The notes beneath the pieces were generated by a model that worked only from the letters and a program-made list of their open reading frames with translations, was not told the DNA's origin and did not search any database. Made by a program: the position numbers and the translations under genes. From Rhodocaloribacter litoris (lineage in GTDB: Bacteria > Bacteroidota > Rhodothermia > Rhodothermales > ISCAR-4553), in NCBI RefSeq assembly GCF_011682235.2, contig NZ_CP076718.1, positions 2,786,622 to 2,850,621 on the forward strand: a stretch of 64,000 nt of DNA. Direction: 5' to 3'. Of this stretch, positions 33,149 to 42,436 are shown piece by piece (position 1 is the first letter of the stretch; every line of letters begins with the position of its first letter).

Positions 33149-33601
33149 ATGCTGACCCATACCGCCGTCCTCGACGCGATCCGGGAGCACGGGCGCGACA
33201 CGTACCCGGAGGAATGCTGCGGCTTCCTGCTGGGCACCTTCGCGCCGGAGGGCAACCGGGTGGTGGCCGTGCAACGCGTGCCCAACCGGCGGGCCGAGCA
33301 CCGCGAGCGCCGTTATACCATCGCGCCGGAGGACTACCGCCACGCCGAGCGGGCCGCCCGGGGCCTGGGCCTCGACGTCGTCGGCTTCTACCATTCCCAC
33401 CCGGACCACCCCGCCCGGCCCTCGGCCACCGACCTGGCCGAAGCCACCTTCCCCGGCTATACGTACGTGATCGTCGCCGTCCGCGACGGCGTCCCCGCCG
33501 ACCTGACGGCCTGGTCCCTCGCCCCGGACCGCTCCCGGTTCCTCCCCGAGGCGATCACCGTCGACGACGAAGCCCTGCGTGCGGCACAGGCCGAAGGATG
33601 A
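33149..33601 (+). CDS. mec: JAMM/MPN+ metalloprotease (Mec type)
   Basis: A 150-residue JAB1/MPN/Mov34 metalloenzyme. The zinc motif is complete: Glu in YPEECCGFLLG and HSHPDHPARPSATD (His, His and Asp ligands, with the conserved Ser). In Mycobacterium the homologue Mec+ cuts cysteine off the CysO-cysteine adduct; related JAMM proteins trim C-terminal residues from sulfur carriers. Both activities would be useful here, since the carrier ends in GGRG. It starts 8 bases after cysM; a poor-SD ATG at 33149 begins the domain. Confidence 0.9.
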   Translation: MLTHTAVLDAIREHGRDTYPEECCGFLLGTFAPEGNRVVAVQRVPNRRAEHRERRYTIAPEDYRHAERAARGLGLDVVGFYHSHPDHPARPSATDLAEATFPGYTYVIVAVRDGVPADLTAWSLAPDRSRFLPEAITVDDEALRAAQAEG

Positions 33602-33658
33602 AGTCCGGCGAACCCTGCAAACCATCATTCACTCACCATCCCAGACGAACCGACCGAC

Positions 33659-33955
33659 ATGAGCACGACGCAGACCCTGACCGCGATCCACATCCCGACG
33701 CCGCTGCGGGCGTTCACCGGCAACCAGGCGACCGTGGAGGTGGCCGGCGAGACCGTGCGTGAGGCGCTGGCCGACCTCGTCGCCCGGCACCCGGCGCTGA
33801 AGAACCACCTGTTCGACGAGGCGGGCCGGCTCCGCTCGTTCGTCAACGTGTACGTCGGCGACGAGGACATCCGCTACCTCGACGGCCCGGCGACCGCCCT
33901 CAAGCCCGGCGACACGCTCTCCATCGTCCCGTCCATCGCCGGGGGGCGCGGGTGA
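33659..33955 (+). CDS. cysO: CysO/MoaD-like sulfur-carrier protein
   Basis: A 98-residue ubiquitin-fold carrier: TLTAIHIPTPLRAFTGNQATVEVAGETV at the start (given here in outline), and IVPSIAGGRG at the end. Active carriers end in Gly-Gly, which is adenylated and turned into a thiocarboxylate. Here two extra residues, Arg-Gly, follow the GG, so the protein appears to be made as a precursor. The neighbouring JAMM protease is the obvious candidate to remove them. Located between mec and the activating enzyme. Confidence 0.88.
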   Translation: MSTTQTLTAIHIPTPLRAFTGNQATVEVAGETVREALADLVARHPALKNHLFDEAGRLRSFVNVYVGDEDIRYLDGPATALKPGDTLSIVPSIAGGRG

Positions 33956-34003
33956 GCACCCCGGCGATCCGTCTCGAACCACCGTATCTTTCCGCACGAA
34001 ACC

Positions 34004-35182
34004 ATGGAAACCATCTCCGCTCCGAACGTGACGCTCTCGCCCGAGGAGGTGCGGCGCTACAGCCGCCACCTGATCCTGCCCGAGGTGGGGCTGGAGGGGC
34101 AGAAGAAACTCAAGGCCGCCTCGGTGCTGCTCATCGGTGCGGGCGGCCTCGGCTCGCCGCTGGCGCTCTACCTGGCCGCCGCCGGCGTGGGTCGCCTCGG
34201 CCTGGTCGACTTCGACGTGGTCGACGAGTCGAACCTGCAACGGCAGGTGCTCCACGGCACGAAGGACGTCGGTCGCTCGAAGCTCGCCTCCGCCCGCGAG
34301 CGCATCCTCGACATCAACCCGCACGTGGAGGTGGAGACGTACGAGACGCGCCTCACCAGCGAGAACGCGCTCGACCTCATCGGGGCCTACGACCTGGTAG
34401 CCGACGGCACGGACAATTTCCCCACGCGCTACCTGGTCAACGACGCCTCGGTGCTCACCGGCACGCCGAACATGTACGCCTCCATCTTCCGCTTCGAGGG
34501 GCAGGTGTCGGTCTTCGGCGCGCCGGACGGGCCGTGCTACCGCTGCCTCTACCCCGAGCCGCCGCCGCCGGGGCTGGTGCCCTCGTGCGCCGAGGGCGGG
34601 GTGCTGGGCGTGCTGCCGGGTATCGTCGGGGCGCTGCAGGCCACCGAGGTCATCAAGTGGATCGTGGGCGCCGGGGAGCCGCTCGTGGGGCGGTTGCTCC
34701 TCTTCGACGCCCTCACGATGACGTTCCGCACGCTCAAGGTGCGCAAGAACCCGGACTGCCCGGTCTGCGGCACGCACCCGACCGTCACGGCGTTGATCGA
34801 CTACGAGGCGTTCTGCGGCATCCCGCAGGCCCGTGCTGCCGCGTCGGCCGAAGCGGACGCGGTGCCCGAGATCACCGTTACCGAGCTGAAGGCCCGCCTC
34901 GACCGCGGCGAGCGTCCCTTCATCCTCGACGTCCGGAAGCCGCACGAGTACGAGATCGCCAACCTGGGCGCGCCGCTCATCCCCGTCGATGAACTGGCCG
35001 ACCGCCTGGACGAACTCGCCCCGTACCGGGATCAGGAGATCATCGTGCACTGTCGCTCCGGCGCCCGCTCGGCCCGGGCCGTGAAGCTGTTGCGCGAGCA
35101 CGGCTTCCACGGGGCCGTCAACCTCAAGGGCGGCATCCTGGCCTGGAGCGACGAGGTCGACCCGGGCGTGCCGAAGTACTGA
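34004..35182 (+). CDS. MoeB/ThiF-type adenylyltransferase with rhodanese domain
   Basis: A 392-residue fusion. The E1-like ThiF domain (1-250) has the nucleotide loop GAGGLGSPLALYLAAAGVG, the D-x-D-N motif DFDVVDESNLQRQ, and zinc cysteines in CYRC and CPVCG. The C-terminal rhodanese domain (about 285-390) has the active Cys in VHCRSGARSARA. Such enzymes adenylate a carrier's C-terminal glycine and pass sulfur to it. In this operon the target is the CysO-like carrier, though it could also serve MoaD or ThiS. A TATCTTTC element at 33985 could be a weak internal promoter. Confidence 0.9.
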   Translation: METISAPNVTLSPEEVRRYSRHLILPEVGLEGQKKLKAASVLLIGAGGLGSPLALYLAAAGVGRLGLVDFDVVDESNLQRQVLHGTKDVGRSKLASARERILDINPHVEVETYETRLTSENALDLIGAYDLVADGTDNFPTRYLVNDASVLTGTPNMYASIFRFEGQVSVFGAPDGPCYRCLYPEPPPPGLVPSCAEGGVLGVLPGIVGALQATEVIKWIVGAGEPLVGRLLLFDALTMTFRTLKVRKNPDCPVCGTHPTVTALIDYEAFCGIPQARAAASAEADAVPEITVTELKARLDRGERPFILDVRKPHEYEIANLGAPLIPVDELADRLDELAPYRDQEIIVHCRSGARSARAVKLLREHGFHGAVNLKGGILAWSDEVDPGVPKY

Positions 35183-35429
35183 CGGCGGGGGGCATCGCGG
35201 GTCGCCACGCCCCACGTGGTTCCGGAGCCGACCGGCATGACGACGGCCGCGGAGAACCTGGATGCGGGAGGAACGGGAGCATGGGGCTCTTCACGGGTGC
35301 TTCGGTGATCGTTTCATGGCGGAGGCCTAACTTACCGGTTCGGCCGATACGCGTCGGGTCAGGTGCTCGATCTCGACGCCAGGTGGGTCTCGACCGGCTT
35401 CGACTCTTGAACATCATCGTTACCGTACT

Positions 35430-37337
35430 GTGCGTGCGCCCGGTTGTCTTTTTCTGTTTCTGGTGGGGATGGTGCCCGCGTGGGCCCAGGATGTCCCCCT
35501 CGAAGGTACGCTGCCGGACTCCATCGTGGTAACGGCCTCGCGGGTGCCGGAAGACCTTCGCCACACCGGCCGCGTCGTGTCCGTCTGGACGGCCCGCGAC
35601 CTGGCGGCCCTGCCCGTCTCGTCGTTCGACGAGCTGCTCCGCACCGTCGGCGGGGTGGAGGCGGCCGCGCGCGGCGGCTTCGGCGTGCAGAGCGACCTGA
35701 CGATGCGGGGCTCGACGTTCAACGGGGTGCTGGTGCTGCTCGACGGCGCCCGTTTCAACGACCCGATGACCGGCCACTTCCTCTCGGACTTCCCCGTGCC
35801 GCTCTCCGAGATCGCCCGCATCGAGGTGCTGCGCGGGCCGGCGGCGGCGGTCTACGGCCCCGACGCGCTGGGCGGGGTGATCCAGGTGTTCACGTACGCC
35901 GGGCTCTGGCGCGAAGGGCACGGCGCGGGCCTGGCCGGGGGCGGGACGGCCCGCCTGGGACGCCACGCCCTCTACGAGGTGGACGCCGCCCTCCGGCGCG
36001 ACGGCGCCCGGACGCTCCTCAGCGCCGCCACGGCCTGGCAGGGCAGCGACGGCCAGCCCCTGACGGCGGCCGACGGCACGCCCGTCCGCCGCGGCGCGGA
36101 AAGACTCCGCACCGACTTCAGCCGGCAGGCCCACACGCTGGCGCTGGCCCACCGCCTCGGCGGAGCCACCCTCTACGGGCGGGCCGGGGTGGACGACCGC
36201 GCCTTCAACGCCTTCCACTTCTACACCCCCTTCGCCAGCGACACGGCCCGCGAGGCCACCACCACCTACTGGGCCCAGCTCCGCGTGCAGGGCCCCGGGG
36301 CGGACCTGCCGTGGGAGGTGCAGCTCTCGGCCCGGCAGCACGAGGACACGTACGTGTTCAACCCGCAGACACCCGCCAACCGCCACACCAGCCGCCAGGC
36401 CAACCTGCTGGCCCGCCTGAGCCGCCCGGTGGCGCCGGGCCTTCGCCTGGGCGCCGGTCTCTCGGCCTCGGTGCGCGGCATCGACTCGAACAACATGGGC
36501 ACCCACGCCGATGCCGCCGCCGGCGCCTTCGCGACGGCCCGCTGGCAGGCCACGCCCGCCCTCACCCTCCACGCCGGCGCTCGCCTCGACCACGACCCCG
36601 GCTTCGGGACCGAGTGGACGCCGCAGGTGAGCGCCGCCTACGCCGCCGGGCCGGTCATCCTCCGCGCCGCCGTGGCCCGCGCCGTGCGGGCGCCGACCTA
36701 CGTGGAGCGCTACTTCAACACCACGCTCGCCCGGCCGCGCGGCCGCAATCTGGGCAACTCCGACCTGCGGGCCGAGCGAGCCTGGTCCTACGAGGCCGGC
36801 CTCGACCTGTACCCGGCCGGGGGGCTCGTCGCCCGCGCCACCCTCTTCCGCCGCGACACGGACGACCTGATCGACTACGTGATGCTCACGCCGGCGGACA
36901 CCGTCTTCCTGGCCCGCAACGTGCTGCGGGTGGAGACGACCGGGCTGGAGCTGGACCTGGAGGCGCGGCGGCAGGTGGGGCCGGTGCGCCTGCGGGCCAC
37001 CGCCGCCTACACCTACCTCGACGCCACGCTGGCTGACACCGACCGGGTGGCGCGGTACAAGTACGCGCTGACGAACGCCCGCCATCTGGGGCAGGCCACC
37101 CTGGCCGTTGACGCCGGGGCGGCCACGCTGAGCGTGCAGGCCCTGGCGAAGGAGCGTCTCGCCGGGGATGCCTACGAGGTGGTCCACCTTCGCGCGGCCT
37201 ACCGCCTCCCCGCCGGCCGCGCCCGCCTCACCCTCTCGGCCGAGGTCCGCAACGTGTTCGACGTGCGCTACGCCGAGGTCTTCGACGCGCCGATGCCGGG
37301 CCGGTGGTGGCTCCTGGGCCTGCGCCTCGCCCGGTGA
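35430..37337 (+). CDS. TonB-dependent receptor, BtuB-like
   Basis: A 635-residue receptor with a signal peptide (ending AWAQ), a TonB-box-like/early plug segment (DSIVVTASRVPEDL), plug domain (DLTMRGSTFNGVLVLLDGARFND in outline, IEVLRGPAAAVYGPDALGGVI) and a 22-strand-type barrel ending LLGLRLAR. It lacks the carboxypeptidase-like domain of the alginate receptor and is the size of BtuB/siderophore receptors. It starts with GTG at 35430. The 247-base gap upstream shows no cobalamin riboswitch motifs. Substrate is unknown. Confidence 0.85.
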   Translation: MRAPGCLFLFLVGMVPAWAQDVPLEGTLPDSIVVTASRVPEDLRHTGRVVSVWTARDLAALPVSSFDELLRTVGGVEAAARGGFGVQSDLTMRGSTFNGVLVLLDGARFNDPMTGHFLSDFPVPLSEIARIEVLRGPAAAVYGPDALGGVIQVFTYAGLWREGHGAGLAGGGTARLGRHALYEVDAALRRDGARTLLSAATAWQGSDGQPLTAADGTPVRRGAERLRTDFSRQAHTLALAHRLGGATLYGRAGVDDRAFNAFHFYTPFASDTAREATTTYWAQLRVQGPGADLPWEVQLSARQHEDTYVFNPQTPANRHTSRQANLLARLSRPVAPGLRLGAGLSASVRGIDSNNMGTHADAAAGAFATARWQATPALTLHAGARLDHDPGFGTEWTPQVSAAYAAGPVILRAAVARAVRAPTYVERYFNTTLARPRGRNLGNSDLRAERAWSYEAGLDLYPAGGLVARATLFRRDTDDLIDYVMLTPADTVFLARNVLRVETTGLELDLEARRQVGPVRLRATAAYTYLDATLADTDRVARYKYALTNARHLGQATLAVDAGAATLSVQALAKERLAGDAYEVVHLRAAYRLPAGRARLTLSAEVRNVFDVRYAEVFDAPMPGRWWLLGLRLAR

Positions 37338-37431
37338 GGCGGGGGCGTTGCGCGTGGGGACGTTGGGGCGTTGCACGTTTGCACGTGGCACGCGGGGGTC
37401 GTATCTTCCTAACCCCATCCCCCCGACCCTC

Positions 37432-37692
37432 ATGAACCGGATAGACAGAGCCCTTCAGCCCGGCAGCGGGTACATGGTCTTGCTGGGTCTGGCGCTGACG
37501 GTCTTTTTTGCCGTCATGTCTGTCACCGACGCCGGGCATCGCCATCCGGCCCTGTTGTTCACGTTGCTGGGCCTCATAGGGACATGGCGTCACTACGTGG
37601 TCTGGCGGCGAAAGCGGGCACAGCGCGGAATCGACCTGCTCGGCACAGAGGCGAGTTCCGGCGGGCGGCAGGGGCCGAAGTGGGCGAGGTGA
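37432..37692 (+). CDS. Small membrane protein of unknown function
   Basis: An 86-residue protein with two hydrophobic segments (about 14-32, GYMVLLGLALTVFFAVM; and 41-52, ALLFTLLGLIGTW) and a basic C-terminal tail (WRRKRAQRG). A TATCTTCC element lies about 30 bases upstream. The upstream gap contains short GTTGCACGTTTGCACG-like repeats. No family was recognised. Confidence 0.5.
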   Translation: MNRIDRALQPGSGYMVLLGLALTVFFAVMSVTDAGHRHPALLFTLLGLIGTWRHYVVWRRKRAQRGIDLLGTEASSGGRQGPKWAR

Positions 37693-37803
37693 GCGGCGCC
37701 GGATGACTGCGCCGCGGACCGGTGCGTGTTCCGGTGGGACGGCATCGGGCCGGGGCGGCGGGTGCAGGCGGTGCCGGTCGTCCCGGTGCGGTAGCGGCCC
37801 GCC

Positions 37804-38166
37804 TCAAAGCACCAGGATACTGCGGACGCGGGCGCCGCGGATGTCCTCGTCGCTGTCGATCACTTCGCGGAACGCCTTCTCGCCGCGTGCGGGGATGTCG
37901 TCCACCACGATGATCATGCTCCCGATGCGGCGGTTGTCGGCGTCGAAGAGGGACACCTGGAGCTGTGCGTGGGCGATGGGTTCGTCCGTGGGGTTGACCA
38001 CCCGCCCGGTGAGTACACGGACCTCCCCCGGCAGCAACAGGTATTCGAAGTCCTCGACATGGACGGTGGGTTCCGCACCGGCATCGCCGCGACCGCCGCA
38101 GGCGGCCGGCAGCAACGCCGCCAGGAGCAGCCAGGTCCCGAGAAAGGCGCGTCGGATCGGTTGCAT
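37804..38166 (-). CDS. Small lipoprotein with FxLYD-like domain
   Basis: A 120-residue protein with a lipobox (LLPAACGG, Cys23) and a beta-sandwich domain: VLTGRVVNPTDEPIAHAQLQVSLFDADNRRIG in outline, typical of FxLYD domains. The role of these lipoproteins is unknown. The start at 38166 gives the lipoprotein signal; the open frame continues upstream through unrelated sequence. Confidence 0.65.
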   Translation of the reverse strand: MQPIRRAFLGTWLLLAALLPAACGGRGDAGAEPTVHVEDFEYLLLPGEVRVLTGRVVNPTDEPIAHAQLQVSLFDADNRRIGSMIIVVDDIPARGEKAFREVIDSDEDIRGARVRSILVL

Positions 38167-38192
38167 AACGGGGTTCGAAAGGACGTGGTGGG

Positions 38193-38663
38193 TCAGGGAG
38201 CCGCCCGGTAGTCGACGGCACGGAGCCGGCCGGTCTCGTCGATGACGTTCGTCTCCATGCCTGGAACGACGTCGGTGTTGTGGGCGGCGGCGCAGCGCCA
38301 CGCTTCGCCCACCCGGTGCACGACGAACGTGAAGAGGTTCGTGCGCGGCTGCGGGCGGGCGATGCCGGCGACGGGCGTCTGCCCGGTCAGGTGCATCCGG
38401 GCGTGGACGACGGCGACGTCCTCGGACAGGGGTTTCACCTTCACCCGGAGCAGGCGGAGTGTGGACCGGTCGAAGAGGTGCGCCAGGCCGTAGGCGTGCG
38501 CCCGTTCGATGGCCGCACGGTCGTGCCACCACAGCCCGACGACGTTGATGAAGTCCGCATCCTCGTCGAAGATTGCGGCCAGCGTGCGGGCGTCCCGCCG
38601 GTTCCATGCTTCGACGAACACGCGGGGAACGTGCTCGGGCCGGTCGAGCGGGGTGTAGGTCAT
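38193..38663 (-). CDS. SnoaL/NTF2-like protein (DUF4440 or SgcJ/EcaC type)
   Basis: A 156-residue cone-fold protein without signal peptide. FVEAWNRRDARTLAAIFDEDADFINVVG (in outline) and the later RTNLFTFVVHRVGEAWRCAAAHNT are characteristic of the SgcJ/EcaC branch of NTF2-like proteins. Function cannot be deduced. It lies 26 bases upstream of the FxLYD lipoprotein gene on the same strand. Confidence 0.75.
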   Translation of the reverse strand: MTYTPLDRPEHVPRVFVEAWNRRDARTLAAIFDEDADFINVVGLWWHDRAAIERAHAYGLAHLFDRSTLRLLRVKVKPLSEDVAVVHARMHLTGQTPVAGIARPQPRTNLFTFVVHRVGEAWRCAAAHNTDVVPGMETNVIDETGRLRAVDYRAAP

Positions 38664-38690
38664 GGGCGTCTCGGATCGGAGCCGGGCGGG

Positions 38691-39644
38691 TCAGCGCCCG
38701 CAGCACTTCTTGTACTTTTTGCCGCTGCCGCAGGGGCAGGGCTCGTTGCGGCCCACCTTCGGCTGCTCCCGCACGAAGGTGCCGGAAACGCCCGGGAGCG
38801 CGTCCTCGAACGAAAGGGGCTCGTCGTTTTTGACCGGCTGATTCCAGAAGTTTTCCCGTCGTTGCAACGCCGCATAGAAGGCGATGGGGTCGCCGTCCAC
38901 CGGCTCGTAACGGTCTTCCTCGGAGGGGGCGGCGAGGATCCGGCGGTACGCGTCCAGGTCGCCAAAGAAGGTCGGGTCGATGAAGCCGTGCTCGAACAGC
39001 GCCGTGATGACGGGCTCGCTCTCCCGGTCCTGGTGCCGCGCCAGCGTGTAGGCGATTTCGGTCCACAGGAGGCTCAGGTCGTTCTCCAGGCTATCCAGGT
39101 CGAGGTCTTCCGGGACGTCCGGGGTGCCGTCGTCGCGGAGCGGGGGGAACTGGGCGCGCAGGGCCGCCAGGATGCGGTCGCGTTCTCCGGGGTGGAAGTA
39201 TGCGATGTGGCCCAGGACGGTCGCCGCGGTGAGGCGCCCGAACACCCAGGCCGTCTCGTCCTCCAGCAGGGCCAGCATCGCGGGCACGGCGGCCGGGCCG
39301 TAGTGGGCCAGCCGTTCCCCCTCGAACCATTCCAGGTAGTATTCAAAGGCGGGATCCCGGAAATAGGCTACAAAGACGGGCAGGGCCGCCGGCTCGCGGA
39401 AGGCAAGGAGCAGGTTCCCGGCATGGATGCTGGCGTACCAGCGGGGGTCATCGTCGGCCCATGTCTCCTGCTGGGCGCGCCGGGTTTCGTCGAGGTCGGC
39501 CCGGAACAGGTCGAGCAGGCCGGGGGTGAGGTCGCCGGGCCGGTCGAGGCAGGCCTGCAGCAGGTCGGGGTCGGGATGGCGCCCGGCCACCTCGATGGCC
39601 GTCAGCAGGTCCTCGGCGTCCCAGTCGCGGTAGTTCGTGTCCAT
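38691..39644 (-). CDS. DUF1186-like protein with SEC-C zinc motif
   Basis: A 317-residue protein. The bulk is alpha-helical with HEAT-like character (VPAMLALLEDETAWVFGRLTAATVLGHIAYF in outline), resembling DUF1186. It ends in a textbook SEC-C motif, GRNEPCPCGSGKKYKKCCGR in outline (NEPCPCGSGKKYKKCC), which binds zinc and in SecA contacts SecB or ribosomes. Many SEC-C proteins are ribosome- or nucleic-acid-associated. Start at 39644. Confidence 0.82.
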   Translation of the reverse strand: MDTNYRDWDAEDLLTAIEVAGRHPDPDLLQACLDRPGDLTPGLLDLFRADLDETRRAQQETWADDDPRWYASIHAGNLLLAFREPAALPVFVAYFRDPAFEYYLEWFEGERLAHYGPAAVPAMLALLEDETAWVFGRLTAATVLGHIAYFHPGERDRILAALRAQFPPLRDDGTPDVPEDLDLDSLENDLSLLWTEIAYTLARHQDRESEPVITALFEHGFIDPTFFGDLDAYRRILAAPSEEDRYEPVDGDPIAFYAALQRRENFWNQPVKNDEPLSFEDALPGVSGTFVREQPKVGRNEPCPCGSGKKYKKCCGR

Positions 39645-39730
39645 GGTCGGGGCAAAGGGGGAAAGGGTTACGCGTTGCACGCCGGGGCGCGGACGGGGAT
39701 CCTGCGTGCGGGCCGGGGAGCGCCATGCGG

Positions 39731-42436
39731 TCAGGTCAGGTCGGCCAGGTTGGCGCGCAGGCGCTGGAGCTCGGCCTTGGCGTCGGCGGCCTTCTGGCGC
39801 TCGCGCTCGACGACCTCCGCCGGCGCCTTCTGCACGAACTGCTCGTTCTGCAGCTTGCGCTCGACGCCCGCCAGGAACCGCTCTTTCTGCGCGATCTCCT
39901 TCTCCAGCCGCTCCCGTTCCACGTCCAGGTCGATCATGCCGGCCAGGGGCACGTAGACCTCGTGCTTGCCGACGACCACCGAGGCGCTGGCCTTCGGCTT
40001 GTCGAGCCCGTGGCCCACGGTCAGGTCGCTCACGCGGGCGAGGCGCTCGAAGTAGTGGGGGTGGGCCTGCAGCGCCGCGGCCAGCGCCGGGGCGTCGGCC
40101 GCCACGTTGATGCGCGCGGCGATGGCCTTGCCCGGCGAGACGCCGTACTGGCTCTTCACGTTGCGGATGCCCGAGACCATCTCCTGGAGCGTGGCAAAGA
40201 TCTCCGCAGCGTCGTCGTCCGTCTCGGCCGCGTCGGGCCGGGGCCAGGGCGAGACGATGCACGCCTCGCCCTCCCGGCGGGGCCGCAGCTTCCACCACAG
40301 CTCCTCGGTGATGAACGGCATGAACGGGTGCAGGAGCTGCAGGAGCTTCTCGTAGAGCTCGACGGCCAGGGCGATCTTGTCCTCGTCCATCGCCTCGCCG
40401 TAGGGGGGCTTGATGAGCTCCAGGTACCAGTCGCAGTAATCGCCCCAGAAGAGGGTGTAGATCTTCGTCAGCGCCTCGTTGAGGCGGTAGCGGCGGATGT
40501 CCTCGTCGACGGCCTCGATGGTGCGGTGCAGGCGCGTGAGCATCCAGCGCTCGACCAGCTCCAGCTCGTCGAACGACCGGCGCCGGCGGTAGTCCTTCAC
40601 CGGCCGGCCGTCGGTGTCGGTCTCCATGAACTGGCCGAAGACGTTGAAGGCGTTCCAGATCTTGTTGGCGAAGTTGCGCCCCATCTCGAACTTGGTGGGG
40701 TCGAGCTTGATGTCCTGCCCCTGGGCGCAGAGGATCGTCAGCGAGAAGCGCACGGCGTCGGCCCCGTACTGCTCGATCATCTCCAGCGGGTCGATGCCGT
40801 TGCCCAGGCTCTTGGACATCCACCGGCCGTACTTGTCCTTGATCATGCCGGTGATGAAGACGTCCCGGAAGGGGATCTCGCCGGTGAAGTGGAGCCCGGC
40901 CATGATCATGCGGGCGATCCAGAAGAAGAGGATGTCGTAGCCCGAGACGAGCACGTCGCCGGGGTAGAAGTAGGCCAGGTCGCGGCGCACCGCCTCGCTG
41001 TCCTCGGGCCAGCCGAGCGTGGCGAAGGGCCACAGCCACGACGAGAACCAGGTGTCGAGCACGTCCTCGTCCTGCACCATGCCGGGCTCGGGCTGCTCCA
41101 CCGAGACGACGAAGCCGCGCTCCTCGTCGATCTCGCCGTGCTCGTCGGTGTAGTACCAGACGGGGATGCGGTGGCCCCACCAGAGCTGCCGGCTGATGGT
41201 CCAGTCGCGGATGTTTTCGAGCCAGCGGAAGTACTCGTTCTCCCACCGCTTCGGGTAGAAGGTGATCTTCCCGCTGCGGACGGCCTCGATGGCGGGCTCG
41301 GCCAGCGGCTTCATCTTGACGAACCACTGCCGCGAGAGCAGCGGCTCGATGACGGCCTTCGAGCGGTGCGAGATGGGGACGGACACCTTGTAGGGCTCCA
41401 CCTTTTCGAGCAGCCCCTGCGCCTCCAGGTCGGCCACGATCCGCTGGCGGGCCTCGAAGCGGTCGAGCCCGGCATAGGGGCCGCCGTTTTCGTTGATGGT
41501 GGCGTCCGGGTTCATGATGTTAACGACCTCGAGGCCGTGGCGCTGGCCGATCTCGAAGTCGTTCTTGTCGTGCGCCGGGGTCACCTTGAGGGCGCCCGCG
41601 CCGAAGTCCTTCTTGACGTACTCGTCGGCGATGACGGGGATCTCGCGGCCGAGCAGGGGCAGGCGCACCTTTTTGCCGACGAGGTGGGCGTAGCGCTCGT
41701 CCTCGGGGTGGACGGCCACGGCGGTGTCGCCCAGCATCGTCTCGGGGCGGGTGGTGGCGATGGTGAGGTGGCCGCTGCCGTCGGCCAGGGGGTAGCGGAT
41801 GTACCACAGGTGGCCGTCCCGCTCCACGTTCTCCACCTCCTCGTCGGAGAGGGCGGTCATGTCCACGGGGCACCAGTTGACCAGGTAGTGGCCCCGGTAG
41901 ATGAGCCCCTCCTGGTAGAGCTGCACGAAGACGCGCTGGACAGCCTCGGCGTAGCGCTCGTCCATGGTGAAGCGCTCGCGGCGCCAGTCGCACGAGTCGC
42001 CCAGGCGGCGTTTCTGCTGGAGGATGATGTCGCCGTACTCACGGACCCAGTCCCAGACGCGCTCGAGGAAGCGCTCGCGGCCCAGGTCGTGGCGCGTCTT
42101 GTCCTCCTGCTCCTTCAGCGTGCGCTCGACGACGTTCTGCGTGGCGATGCCGGCGTGGTCCTTGCCGGGCATCCAGAGGGCCTCGAAGCCCTGCATGCGG
42201 CGCAGGCGGGTGAGGGCGTCCTGGATGGTGTCCTGCAGGGCATGGCCCATGTGCAGCCGCCCGGTCACGTTCGGGGGCGGCATCATGATCACGTGCGGCT
42301 TCTTGTCCGGGCGCACGTCGGCGTTGAAGAAGCCGTGGCGTTCCCAGTAGTCGTACCACTTCGCCTCGATGGCGTGCGGGTCGTAGAGGGCGCGCTTGCC
42401 GGTCTCGGCCGGCGGCGTGGTCGTTTCGGCAGCCAT
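39731..42436 (-). CDS. valS: Valyl-tRNA synthetase
   Basis: A 901-residue class Ia synthetase. The HIGH motif appears as PPPNVTGRLHMGHAL and the KMSKS motif as GRWMSKSLGNG. The CP1 editing domain is visible (TIATTRPETMLGDTAVAV), and the C-terminal coiled coil of ValRS (VERERLEKEIAQKERFLAGVERKL in outline) ends the protein. It charges tRNA-Val. The start at 42436 fits family N termini. No T-box or other leader structure was found in the 287 bases upstream. Confidence 0.97.
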   Translation of the reverse strand: MAAETTTPPAETGKRALYDPHAIEAKWYDYWERHGFFNADVRPDKKPHVIMMPPPNVTGRLHMGHALQDTIQDALTRLRRMQGFEALWMPGKDHAGIATQNVVERTLKEQEDKTRHDLGRERFLERVWDWVREYGDIILQQKRRLGDSCDWRRERFTMDERYAEAVQRVFVQLYQEGLIYRGHYLVNWCPVDMTALSDEEVENVERDGHLWYIRYPLADGSGHLTIATTRPETMLGDTAVAVHPEDERYAHLVGKKVRLPLLGREIPVIADEYVKKDFGAGALKVTPAHDKNDFEIGQRHGLEVVNIMNPDATINENGGPYAGLDRFEARQRIVADLEAQGLLEKVEPYKVSVPISHRSKAVIEPLLSRQWFVKMKPLAEPAIEAVRSGKITFYPKRWENEYFRWLENIRDWTISRQLWWGHRIPVWYYTDEHGEIDEERGFVVSVEQPEPGMVQDEDVLDTWFSSWLWPFATLGWPEDSEAVRRDLAYFYPGDVLVSGYDILFFWIARMIMAGLHFTGEIPFRDVFITGMIKDKYGRWMSKSLGNGIDPLEMIEQYGADAVRFSLTILCAQGQDIKLDPTKFEMGRNFANKIWNAFNVFGQFMETDTDGRPVKDYRRRRSFDELELVERWMLTRLHRTIEAVDEDIRRYRLNEALTKIYTLFWGDYCDWYLELIKPPYGEAMDEDKIALAVELYEKLLQLLHPFMPFITEELWWKLRPRREGEACIVSPWPRPDAAETDDDAAEIFATLQEMVSGIRNVKSQYGVSPGKAIAARINVAADAPALAAALQAHPHYFERLARVSDLTVGHGLDKPKASASVVVGKHEVYVPLAGMIDLDVERERLEKEIAQKERFLAGVERKLQNEQFVQKAPAEVVERERQKAADAKAELQRLRANLADLT

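Noticed and set aside
35183-35429. Possible cobalamin riboswitch ahead of the BtuB-like gene
   Set aside because: None of the conserved B12-box words was found, so neither a riboswitch nor a cobalamin substrate is claimed.
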